A stretch of 26,377 bases of DNA, taken from the NCBI GenBank assembly GCA_964496275.1, contig CAZBYL010000035.1, positions 1 to 26,377 on the forward strand, given 5' to 3'. The notes under the pieces are model-generated. The model did no database searches. It was not told the origin of the DNA and worked only from the letters and a program-made list of their open reading frames with translations. The stretch is from CAZBYL01 sp964496275 (lineage in GTDB: Bacteria > Synergistota > Synergistia > Synergistales > Synergistaceae). The position numbers and the translations under genes are program-made. Below are positions 1-6,664 of the stretch, piece after piece; positions within the stretch are counted from its first letter, which is position 1, and each line of letters opens with the position of its first letter.

Positions 1-1
1 A

Positions 2-262
2 CACCCCGTCCGTGCCGTCGATCACGGAACGGAGTGGCTGCAATCCGAAACCACCAACAGCAGATACGGAAGCTATGCTAAACACAGTGACAGCAACATT
101 TTCCAAGATATTACCGAAGCTGAAAAAACCGATAAAACCGACAAAATACGACATAGAAAAATTTGCTCTTTTGATACAAAAAATGCCGCACCTCAAACGG
201 GCAAAATGGAGGCGGGGTTACTTTCAAAAAATCACAGTCAAAAGCAATCTTTTAGTATGTAA
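2..262 (+). CDS. 3' end of an unrecognised CDS, cut by the window edge
   Basis: A frame open from the first base ends with TAA at 260-262 and encodes about 86 residues. It begins HPVRAVDHGTEWLQSE and continues with a polar, Lys/Asp-rich tail. The first 40 residues look like normal protein, while the last 25 are low in complexity. The stop lies in sequence that resembles the flank of the dispersed repeat, so the natural C-terminus may have been replaced when the repeat inserted. I do not recognise the family. The overlapping frame that starts with ATG at 12 looks less protein-like. Confidence that this is coding is modest because no start is visible. Confidence 0.35.
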   Translation, partial: HPVRAVDHGTEWLQSETTNSRYGSYAKHSDSNIFQDITEAEKTDKTDKIRHRKICSFDTKNAAPQTGKMEAGLLSKNHSQKQSFSM

Positions 263-513
263 AATGTTCTTAAAGCCTTCCCCCTTTGTGGGGAAGGTGG
301 CAGAGCATGTTTTTGCTCTGACGGATGAGGGGTGCTTTGGACTTTTTGGGTTTGGGTCTTAACTTCCGGTAAAACTACAAAACCAAGGTCAAGAGCACCC
401 CTCATCCGTCTGCGGAAGTCCGTCCGCAGCCACCTTCTGGGTGTCACAACCAGCCGATTCGCACAAAACGCAAAAACATCGTTTGCCAACTGTTTGCCTG
501 TTGCTCCCCGCTA
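230..513. repeat. Dispersed modular repeat, copy 1 (central part inverted relative to copies 2 and 3)
   Basis: The core starts at taaagccttcccc (271) and reads gggaaggtggc, a small hairpin, then gacggatgaggggtgc. After about 60 bp of spacer, the inverse gcacccctcatccgtc, a second small hairpin and gccaccttc follow. The whole can fold into a long imperfect stem. A tail (gggtgtcacaaccagccgattcgc and onward) continues to about 513. Bases 230-270 resemble a flanking module seen again at 2067-2136 and 25993-26062. The left small hairpin here is cagagcatg..ctctg and the right one is tgcgga..tccgca, the reverse of copies 2 and 3. There is no ORF worth calling inside, so this looks like a MITE-like element that does not encode its own transposition. 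Confidence 0.8.
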
Positions 514-538
514 AACTGAGATTTTGCGCTTATGTTTC

Positions 539-991
539 TTAAATTGGTGCACCTATAGTTCTTAAGTTATCTCTGATTTGAATTTTGAGTATCCGGTCTA
601 TGAGTCTAGAAGACTTAACGACGTTGTATATTTGTTGTTGTTTTGTATGATTGTTTTTTATGGTGCCTTTTATGACTAGCTCGTTGAAGTATGGTTCTAC
701 TTGTTTTTTGCTCATATAAAAATCTTCATCAAAATCAATGACGCATTCTTGCGCAAAACCAAAGTTCTCGTTTTCGAAGAATCGCACAAAACAATGTTTC
801 TCTCGGTCTCCGCCTCTGTCAAAGTGTTGCAGTTGCGTTGTTGCTGTGGGTATTAACATCATAACTTCACCTGAAAATATGTCTTCTTTGTATGTCCCCA
901 GGCACAAGAACCAACGATCTTTTATGATGTTCTGCTCGTACCGTGGATATGGGTAGTTTTTCCATAGAAAAATATCCCCAACTTGCAACAT
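539..991 (-). CDS. Putative toxin of a Panacea-type toxin-antitoxin pair (unrecognised, possibly PemK/MazF-like fold)
   Basis: This 150-residue soluble protein has no signal peptide or membrane segment. Its N-terminal 60 residues read like a small beta-barrel: GDIFLWKNYPY, then DRWFLCLGTY and VMMLIPTATTQ. The pattern of a GD start, an RWFLCLG strand and an LIPTATTQ strand recalls PemK/MazF-like RNases, but I cannot identify the family firmly. The C-terminal third is helical and basic, ending in KIQIRDNLRTIGAPI. Its ATG lies 2 bp after the stop of the Panacea-domain gene, so the two are almost certainly co-translated. In Panacea systems the gene paired with the Panacea protein is the toxin, and that is the basis for the call. 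It ends close to repeat copy 1. Confidence 0.6.
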   Translation of the reverse strand: MLQVGDIFLWKNYPYPRYEQNIIKDRWFLCLGTYKEDIFSGEVMMLIPTATTQLQHFDRGGDREKHCFVRFFENENFGFAQECVIDFDEDFYMSKKQVEPYFNELVIKGTIKNNHTKQQQIYNVVKSSRLIDRILKIQIRDNLRTIGAPI

Positions 992-993
992 TC

Positions 994-1611
994 CTATTCT
1001 ACGCTCACTAGTTCTGCTTTTTGTTTAGACTCGTAGTCTAAGAATACTTCTTCTTGCCACGTTAAATCATTAATAGGCTTCGTATATATATCTTTGGGGA
1101 ATTCATCTGCATAATCCATAGGAATCCGCTTCCGTCCTTTTTCTTCTGCAAGTTCCATTGCTATTTGCCACGCTTTTAATTGGTGTGTTGCTTCTATTAG
1201 CTCATCTAGTGCGGTGTTGCTGCTTGCTTTGTTTACATCGACAGATAGTATGAACTTTGAAACAAGGTTCTCCATTTCATATATAGCTGCCTCGGAGAAG
1301 TATTTGAGGTTAGGTTCTTGTGTTGCTCTAAGTTCAAATGTGTTATACCAGACTTCTTCCAACGTGAATCCTTTATAAGGCAGTTCTCCTCTGCGATTGT
1401 CATATAGCATTGTTGGAACAGGTCCATTTTGTAGGGCCACATATTCTAACCCCAGGCAAGGACGCCCAGTGGCTTTCAGTATGTTGTAGTCCAATAGTGC
1501 AAGCAGTTTGTATATCCACATTTGCTTAGGCCAAAATCCAAAGTGTTCTTTGTATTTGCAAGCAAAAAATATCACCGCGTTTTCAATTTTTCTTTGCTGA
1601 TTTAGAATCAT
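994..1611 (-). CDS. Panacea-domain (DUF4065/SocA-like) antitoxin-like protein
   Basis: This is a 205-residue protein. Residues about 25-65 match the core of the Panacea domain: GFWPKQMWIYKLLALLDY, then ATGRPCLGLEYVAL and QNGPVP. These correspond to the family's 'KLLYFADF ... G.P..GL.Y.A...GPVP' pattern. Such domains act as hyperpromiscuous antitoxins that neutralise very different toxins by direct binding. The start chosen is the ATG at 1611, because AGGAGG sits 5 bp upstream of it. An upstream in-frame ATG at 1650 would add 13 residues but has no such site. The gene comes first in a two-gene unit, with the putative toxin 2 bp downstream. Domain assignment is fairly safe; the antitoxin role is inferred from family and layout. 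Confidence 0.8.
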   Translation of the reverse strand: MILNQQRKIENAVIFFACKYKEHFGFWPKQMWIYKLLALLDYNILKATGRPCLGLEYVALQNGPVPTMLYDNRRGELPYKGFTLEEVWYNTFELRATQEPNLKYFSEAAIYEMENLVSKFILSVDVNKASSNTALDELIEATHQLKAWQIAMELAEEKGRKRIPMDYADEFPKDIYTKPINDLTWQEEVFLDYESKQKAELVSVE

Positions 1612-1701
1612 TTTTACCTCCTCCTGTTTCAGAGTATAAAAAGCTATCAACGCTTATTAGACATAGGCAATACTCCATATCGCGGATAATTTCTGAGTGT
1701 A

Positions 1702-1753
1702 TTATTATGATAACTAATACATTTTGTCAACCATAACATTACGATTTTGTCAA
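1702..1753 (-). promoter_or_regulatory. Candidate promoter and direct repeat upstream of the Panacea module
   Basis: On the minus strand a perfect -35 TTGACA lies at 1725-1730. A -10-like element follows at about 1702-1709 (TAATAA at 17 bp spacing or CATAAT at 15 bp). This would start transcription about 85 bp before the antitoxin ATG. The -35 is part of a direct repeat: TTGACAAAAT occurs at 1721-1730 and again at 1744-1753, 23 bp apart, with similar sequence after each copy. The arrangement would suit an autoregulatory operator, but no binding data support it. Confidence 0.4.
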
Positions 1754-1838
1754 GATTCGCTTTTAGCTATTTGGCTATGCTTGACGAACAACTTATCCAC
1801 AGAAATAGAGCTTTTAGGTTTTGTTTTTCTTTGTAAGA

Positions 1839-1866
1839 TTGTCAAGCCAGGAAGCACTCGTATAAT
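1839..1866 (+). promoter_or_regulatory. Plus-strand sigma70-like promoter with no gene behind it
   Basis: TTGTCA (1839-1844), a 16-bp spacer and a perfect TATAAT (1861-1866) make a strong-looking promoter. It points away from the Panacea module and into repeat copies 2 and 3. No ORF with a ribosome binding site follows before hydG, which is on the other strand. It may be fortuitous, a relic of a lost gene, or the start of a non-coding transcript through the repeats. Confidence 0.35.
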
Positions 1867-1911
1867 ATAGCTATCCTGATTCACCAGAACAGATAGAGAC
1901 ATCCGAATGGC

Positions 1912-2136
1912 TGGCTGCGGACGAACTTCCGCAGACGGATGAGGGGTGCACTTGACCTTGCCCTTTTAGTTTTGCAGGCGTAAACCCGAAAACCCCAAAG
2001 TCAAAAGCACCCTCATCCGTCAGAGCAAAAGCATGCTCTGCCACCTTCCCCCAAGGGAAGGCTTTAGAAGCGTTGTTTAATATACTGTAAGTTTGCTTTT
2101 GACTATAGTTTTTTGAATTTGTTCAGTTTGCAAAAC
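1912..2136. repeat. Dispersed modular repeat, copy 2 with flanking module
   Basis: This copy lacks the left end. It begins inside the stem at ggctgcggacgaacttccgcagac, followed by gatgaggggtgc, a spacer, the inverse arm with the cagagcaaaagcatgctctg hairpin, and ccaccttcccccaagggaaggcttta ending at about 2066. Bases 2067-2136 are a separate module with tactgtaagtttgcttttgac and ttgttcagtttgcaaaac. It recurs in inverted orientation at 25993-26062 and in weaker form at 230-270. The segment 2137-2192 between copies 2 and 3 holds nothing I recognise. Confidence 0.75.
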
Positions 2137-2191
2137 ATTTAAGAACAAGAAAAACCTCCAACGTGTCCAATTTATACAGGCCGGTGCTTCT

Positions 2192-2450
2192 CTAAAGCCT
2201 TCCCCCTTTGTGGGGAAGGTGGCTGCGGATGGTTCTTCCGCAGACGGATGAGGGGTGCACTTGACCTTGCCCTTGGTTTTGTAGTTTTGCAGGCGTAAAC
2301 CCCGAAAATCCCAAAGTCAAAAGCACCCCTCATCCGTCAGAGCAAAAGCATGCTCTGCCACCTTCTGGGTGTAACAACCAGCCGATTCGCACAAAACGTA
2401 AAATCATCGTTTTGGCTCTCTGGCCGCCCACAACTGGGGGAAGGCTTTAG
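2192..2450. repeat. Dispersed modular repeat, copy 3 (most complete)
   Basis: The element is bounded by taaagccttcccc (2192) and its inverse gggggaaggcttta, ending at about 2450, so terminal inverted repeats are visible. Inside, in order, are ggtggc, a tgcgga..tccgca hairpin, gacggatgaggggtgc, a spacer (cttgacc..ttggttttgtagttttgc), gcacccctcatccgtc, the cagagcaaaagcatgctctg hairpin, gccacc, and the tail module gggtgtaacaaccagccgattcgc. No coding potential is seen. The remaining 80 bp before hydG hold nothing recognisable. Confidence 0.8.
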
Positions 2451-2529
2451 TGGCGTTTTTTAGCATCTGTTAATTGCAAACACCCACCTGTTTTTACAAT
2501 CGACACTATTACTTTTCCTCTGATTTCGC

Positions 2530-3954
2530 TTAGAAATAAAGGTCCTGTGCTCCATGTTCCAGACTTGCAAGGCGCTCCTTTGTCAGTTCCTTTATCTTAT
2601 CGCTCGGAATCTTCTCAACTTCCTCGGCAATAACCTTTTCTCCCAGAGCCTTCAAATGGTCGGAACCATAGCCCAGCAGATACTCCTTAAACGTCAAAAT
2701 AGCGTTGGGCTGGCAAATATTGCGTATCTGGCCGGATTTTGCAAGAGACATAAACCTGTCTCCGGTGCGTCCCTGCCTGTAACAGGCGGTGCAGTAACTG
2801 GGAATATAACCGTCCTCGCAAAGCCAAGTAAGCACCTCGTCCGGCGTTCTCTCGTCAGAAACTTTAAATTGCGCGGTATCGCATACAGGCATACCGGCTT
2901 CCTTATGATAACCGCCTATGCCTGTGCAGGAGCCTGCGCTCACCTGTGAAATACCCAAATCCAGAGCCTTGCGCCGCGTATCGGCTGTTTCCCTTGTTGA
3001 GAGAATCATGCCGGTGTATGGTGTGGCAACGCGAATTACCGCGATAAGTCTCAAAAATTCCTCATCTGTAGGAAGGTGCGGGAAATCCTTCAGGCTGACT
3101 CCCTCTGCCTCTCTCATGCGCGGAACGGAAATCGTATGCGGCCCAACTCCAAACATCTTCTCCATGTGCTCCGCCATCATAAGCTGGGCTACTACCTCAT
3201 ATTTATAATCGTAAAGCCCGTACAAAACCCCCGTACCCACATCATCTATGCCGCCCTGCTGTGCTCTGTGAAGCGCGGTGGTGTGCCAGTCATAATTGCT
3301 TTTCGGCCCTGTCGGGTGCATTTTTGCGTAAGTCGGTCTGTGGAAAGTCTCCTGAAACAGAATAAACGTCCCGATATCAGCCGCTTTAAGGCGCTTATAC
3401 TCCTCCACGGTGGTAGCTGCGATATTGACATTGATTCTGCGGATAGAATCCCCACGGCTGTTCTTATAAGCATAAACTCTCTTCATACACTCAATAATAT
3501 AATCCAGAGGAACATTGACGGGATCTTCCCCTGCCTCCATAGCAATTCTCTTGTGTCCGAGAGCGAGAATCGCGTCCGCTTCCATATCAATCTCTTCCAT
3601 GGTAAGCTTCTTGCGGCACATAGACGCGTTATCCTTATGGAAGCCGCAATAAACACAGCCGTTGACGCAATAATTTGCCACATAAAGAGGTGCGAAAAGA
3701 ACAATCCTGCGCCCGTAGATACGCTCCTTTATCTCCTTCGCAAGAGAATAAAGCTCGGCCTCAAGCTCCGGGTCACGTATCTCAAGCAAAACGGCAGCTT
3801 CCCTATGAGTAAGCCCGCCGCAAGTTTTTGCCTTCTCCAAAATAGCGCGGACAGCCCCCTTGTCGCAGGCGGCTCTCTTTGCCTCATCAAGCGTGCTTAA
3901 AATCTCCGTCTCGTCAATAAAAGAAGCATCATGAAATTCATTTTTGTCAAACAT
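2530..3954 (-). CDS. hydG: [FeFe] hydrogenase H-cluster radical SAM maturase HydG
   Basis: HydG is a cytosolic radical SAM tyrosine lyase that makes the CO and CN ligands (as an Fe(CO)2CN synthon) for the H-cluster of [FeFe] hydrogenase. The 474-residue protein has the family's usual length. The radical SAM CX3CX2C motif is YCVNGCVYCGF (Cys 96, 100, 103). The C-terminal CX2CX22C that binds the auxiliary cluster is present (Cys 388, 391, 414), and this separates HydG from the related ThiH. The ATG at 3954 is chosen because GGGAG lies 7-8 bp upstream; a GTG at 3972 would extend the protein by six residues. hydE, hydF and the hydrogenase itself are not in the window, so hydG stands alone between repeats and an accessory cassette. 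Confidence 0.95.
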   Translation of the reverse strand: MFDKNEFHDASFIDETEILSTLDEAKRAACDKGAVRAILEKAKTCGGLTHREAAVLLEIRDPELEAELYSLAKEIKERIYGRRIVLFAPLYVANYCVNGCVYCGFHKDNASMCRKKLTMEEIDMEADAILALGHKRIAMEAGEDPVNVPLDYIIECMKRVYAYKNSRGDSIRRINVNIAATTVEEYKRLKAADIGTFILFQETFHRPTYAKMHPTGPKSNYDWHTTALHRAQQGGIDDVGTGVLYGLYDYKYEVVAQLMMAEHMEKMFGVGPHTISVPRMREAEGVSLKDFPHLPTDEEFLRLIAVIRVATPYTGMILSTRETADTRRKALDLGISQVSAGSCTGIGGYHKEAGMPVCDTAQFKVSDERTPDEVLTWLCEDGYIPSYCTACYRQGRTGDRFMSLAKSGQIRNICQPNAILTFKEYLLGYGSDHLKALGEKVIAEEVEKIPSDKIKELTKERLASLEHGAQDLYF

Positions 3955-4152
3955 TGCAGCACTCCCTTTCACTCTATTTAAAATAAGCAGAAAACCGTAC
4001 AGTTGAATAATGCCATAATAGCACTTCTAATTTAAAATGATTGTTGTTTTTGCTGATAAAAAATCGGCTGCGTCCAAAATCACCGAAAGTATTTGCCTAA
4101 ATAGGCTTGCGCACTCTATCATTGGACACAAGTTAAAACAGATATGTTCTCC

Positions 4153-4182
4153 TTGACAACTTAATATCCGTTGTACGATAAT
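4153..4182 (+). promoter_or_regulatory. Sigma70-like promoter of the small-protein/acetyltransferase cassette
   Basis: Consensus TTGACA (4153-4158) and GATAAT (4177-4182) are 18 bp apart on the plus strand. Transcription would begin about 55 bp before the ATG at 4244. The rest of 3955-4243 is AT-rich and must also hold the hydG promoter on the other strand, which I could not place. Confidence 0.6.
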
Positions 4183-4243
4183 TGCAAAACAATAAAGTTA
4201 ATTTCAGTGAAAAATCATAGCATAGAAAAGGGGGCGCGTCACG

Positions 4244-4411
4244 ATGGCGACAAGCAGCATCTTTACCAACGTTAAAGTCAAAAGCAAAACAGACTGCGAA
4301 AAGCTTATTCTCGCATTGGAAAACGCCCAAGGTAAAAAGAATAAAGAAGTCGTTCTCTCACGTCCTGTCGAAGTTATTAAAGGAGAAAAGGTCAAAGACC
4401 TCTTTAAATAG
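4244..4411 (+). CDS. Small 55-residue protein, first gene of a two-gene cassette
   Basis: The ORF starts MATSSIFTNVKVKSK and ends KGEKVKDLFK. A strong ribosome binding site (AAAGGGGG) lies about 8 bp before the ATG. The protein is small, Lys-rich and without membrane segments or cysteine motifs, apart from one Cys at residue 18. The short N-terminal pattern 'SSIFTNV.V' resembles small proteins I associate with genes upstream of GNAT acetyltransferases, but I cannot name a family. It is separated from the downstream acetyltransferase-like gene by a single base, so the two are co-translated. Size, position and charge would suit an antitoxin or accessory subunit. That role is inference. Confidence 0.7.
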   Translation: MATSSIFTNVKVKSKTDCEKLILALENAQGKKNKEVVLSRPVEVIKGEKVKDLFK

Positions 4412-4412
4412 C

Positions 4413-5030
4413 ATGACCGAGAAAAAAATAACAGGATATAAAATAATACCACTTCACGAAATAATCACGCAAATCACAGAAGAGAGGGTCAAAGAACTCC
4501 TCTCTTCTTTTTCGTCACCCAACCGCGATGTCGAATATTTCCTACGACAAAAAGCCACAGAATTTGACAAACAGGCTATCGCAAAGACCCACATGATTTT
4601 TGCGCCATACAAAGACAAACCTGTGCTTGTAGGATACTTTGCATTAGCATATAAGGACTTTACTATACCGGTAAAAAACATAAACCGCAGACTAAGAGAT
4701 AGGATAAAGAAATTTGGCAGCTACGCTTCGGAAATAAAAGCATACAAAATATCAGCTCCGCTCATTGCCCAGCTAAGCAAAAACTTCACGGGGGGTTATA
4801 ACAAATTAATCTCCGGAGACGAACTGTTAAAAATAGCCTGTGACATGGTATCAGAATTGCAGATGATTGCTGGTGGCAAAATCGTATATGTCGAATGTGA
4901 AGACAATGTGAATTTAAGAGAATTCTACGAACGCAACGGATTCGTAATATTCAACGAACGTCAGCTTGATGCAAGATCACAAGAAAACATGGATACCAAC
5001 TGCCTACTGCAGCTTCTCCGTTACCTCTAG
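4413..5030 (+). CDS. GNAT-like N-acetyltransferase, second gene of the cassette
   Basis: This 205-residue cytosolic protein has a central strand (HMIFAPYKDKPVLVGYFALA, residues about 60-79) and a C-terminal block with YVECEDNVNLREFYERNGF followed by VIF. The latter is the typical end of a GNAT fold, where a Tyr in the last helix approaches acetyl-CoA. A helical insertion rich in Lys and Arg separates the two halves. The substrate cannot be read from the sequence. GNAT proteins paired with a tiny upstream gene include translation-blocking toxins that acetylate aminoacyl-tRNA, as well as ordinary small-molecule acetyltransferases. The upstream partner here is not an obvious ribbon-helix-helix DUF1778 protein. 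It shares the promoter at 4153-4182. Confidence 0.65.
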   Translation: MTEKKITGYKIIPLHEIITQITEERVKELLSSFSSPNRDVEYFLRQKATEFDKQAIAKTHMIFAPYKDKPVLVGYFALAYKDFTIPVKNINRRLRDRIKKFGSYASEIKAYKISAPLIAQLSKNFTGGYNKLISGDELLKIACDMVSELQMIAGGKIVYVECEDNVNLREFYERNGFVIFNERQLDARSQENMDTNCLLQLLRYL

Positions 5031-5469
5031 CCCGGCTCTTCTTTACGCGGCATTACTAGGCAACACATGCAGCCGCAGACTGTGCATTTCGTAATATAAC
5101 TACCCGTAATTGCAAAAGGCCATTGAAAACAGAGCACAAGCCAACTACCCTTATAAGCGACTAAACTTATGAGGGGCAGATGGTAGAATGCTGACAATGA
5201 CCAACGTCTATAGTATCAGGGATGTGGTATTTGAGAAATTGTTTGATGCTTCAAACAACAGGGTACGGAATGCAGTCGAACGAGGTTAAAACTCTACAGA
5301 CTGGGGTGGGGAATTCTCTTTGCAATTTTTGTGAGTGAGGTATGTTTGAGGAAAGAACTTTATGTTGATGAAATCCGTCAAATAGTTGATAACCCCGACA
5401 CTGAGCGTATTATCAAAAAATATGCTATAGTCCTTTGAGGCTTAACGATATACACAAAGGAGAATGTCC
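5031..5469. other. Mostly non-coding stretch with two doubtful tiny ORFs
   Basis: No recognisable gene lies here. Two short frames look slightly protein-like. One is ATG 5188 to TAA 5289 (33 residues, containing FDASNNRVRNAVERG). The other is GTG 5331 to TGA 5438 (35 residues, containing LYVDEIRQIVDNPDTERI). Neither has a convincing ribosome binding site, and the second overlaps the likely galE promoter. They may be remnants of one decayed gene. Bases 5031-5187 show nothing I can name. Confidence 0.4.
5386..5413 (+). promoter_or_regulatory. Candidate galE promoter
   Basis: TTGATA (5386-5391) and TATTAT (5408-5413) are 16 bp apart, each one mismatch from the sigma70 consensus. Transcription would start about 50 bp before the galE start codon. 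Confidence 0.4.
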
Positions 5470-6474
5470 ATGAATATTCTTGTTAGCGGGGGATTGGGAT
5501 TTATAGGTTCACATACCTGTGTTGCACTTCTTAATGCAGGTTACTCTGTTGTTGCTGCCGATAACCTTGCAAACAGCAGTTGTGACGCTGCTGACTCGAT
5601 ACAAAAAATTACGGGCAAATCTCTCTCTTTTTATAACATTGACGTTACGGATGAATGTGCCGTTGACCGGCTCTTCGGCAATAATAAAATCGACTGCGTG
5701 ATACACTTTGCCGGGTTGAAATCGGTCAGCGAATCCACTCGCGAACCGTTGCTTTACTACCGCAACAATATTGGCGGTACACTTGTCCTTGCATCTGCCT
5801 GTTTGAAGCATGGCGTGAACAAGTTCGTGTTCTCATCTTCTGCGACTGTGTACGGCGACAGAGAATCTCCTTTTGCTGAAACCATGGAAGTGAGGCATGC
5901 CGCAAATCCCTATGGCGAAACGAAAATAATAAGCGAAAAAATCCTGACCGATACGGCAAAAGCCAATCCGTCTTTCAGTGTGTCCCTGCTTAGGTACTTC
6001 AATCCTGTGGGCGCACATGAGAGCGGCATGATAGGTGAGAATCCAAACGGAACACCGCAAAACCTTATGCCCCTTATCGTGAGAACAGCGGCAAACAGAC
6101 AAAAGACCCTTAAAATATTCGGCTGTGACTACGATACTCCGGACGGAACCTGTATCAGGGACTATGTTCATGTAATGGACTTAGCCGAGGGGCATGTTGC
6201 GGCACTGAACGGCATAAAACGCGGTACAGAAATCTACAATCTCGGAACGGGCCGCGGAACATCCGTAATGGAGTTGGTGCATACCTTTGAACGGGTCAAC
6301 GGAATAAAGGTCCCCTATGAAATGGCAGAACGAAGAGCCGGAGACATCGCGGCGTACTATGCGGATGTCTCCAAAGCGGAGCGCGAACTCAAGTGGAAAG
6401 CACAACGCGGCACAGAAAACATGTGCCGCGACTCATGGCTTTTCGCGAAGAAATTTGGTGCTCCGGTAATGTAA
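5470..6474 (+). CDS. galE: UDP-glucose 4-epimerase
   Basis: GalE interconverts UDP-glucose and UDP-galactose with bound NAD and supplies UDP-Gal for surface glycans. The 334-residue protein is an extended short-chain dehydrogenase/reductase. Its NAD-binding motif is GGLGFIG (residues 7-13), with catalytic Ser124 in SSSATVYG and the Tyr148/Lys152 pair in YGETK. The GalE-typical stretch RYFNPVGAHESGMIGE is followed by PNLMPLI-like sequence (QNLMPLI). The ATG at 5470 is preferred because GGAG lies 7 bp upstream; the ATG at 5464 would leave only 1-2 bp. Placement next to a WaaL-like gene and the heptose cluster suits a role in LPS. Related UDP-sugar epimerases cannot be fully excluded. Confidence 0.9.
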   Translation: MNILVSGGLGFIGSHTCVALLNAGYSVVAADNLANSSCDAADSIQKITGKSLSFYNIDVTDECAVDRLFGNNKIDCVIHFAGLKSVSESTREPLLYYRNNIGGTLVLASACLKHGVNKFVFSSSATVYGDRESPFAETMEVRHAANPYGETKIISEKILTDTAKANPSFSVSLLRYFNPVGAHESGMIGENPNGTPQNLMPLIVRTAANRQKTLKIFGCDYDTPDGTCIRDYVHVMDLAEGHVAALNGIKRGTEIYNLGTGRGTSVMELVHTFERVNGIKVPYEMAERRAGDIAAYYADVSKAERELKWKAQRGTENMCRDSWLFAKKFGAPVM

Positions 6475-6664
6475 GACATTCGTCCTATGCTTTCAGAAAA
6501 ATTATTATTTCCTCTTTAGCCGATAGCGGATCTCACCGCAGACCTTTTTCACGGTTCTTCCATTGTGACTTAATGTGTCCTTTTATATATGCAAAAGGCT
6601 CTATGGTAAAATTAATCGCTCTCTGCCAAATTTTAATACTACGTGATCTTTTTGCTTAAATCGA

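Noticed and set aside
12..362. 116-residue frame starting MPSITERSGC
   Set aside because: Its second half translates the repeat arms, and the frame open from base 2 is more protein-like in the shared part.
1793..1801. Perfect DnaA box (TTATCCACA)
   Set aside because: Only one box in this region, no cluster, no DnaA-trio or AT-rich unwinding element pattern and no origin genes nearby. A single 9-mer is expected by chance.
230..2450. CRISPR array
   Set aside because: The repeats are long, palindromic and irregularly spaced, have differing spacers of related sequence, and no cas genes are present.
3076..3900. 274-residue plus-strand frame opposite hydG
   Set aside because: It is the antisense of a well-conserved radical SAM gene and has no family features.
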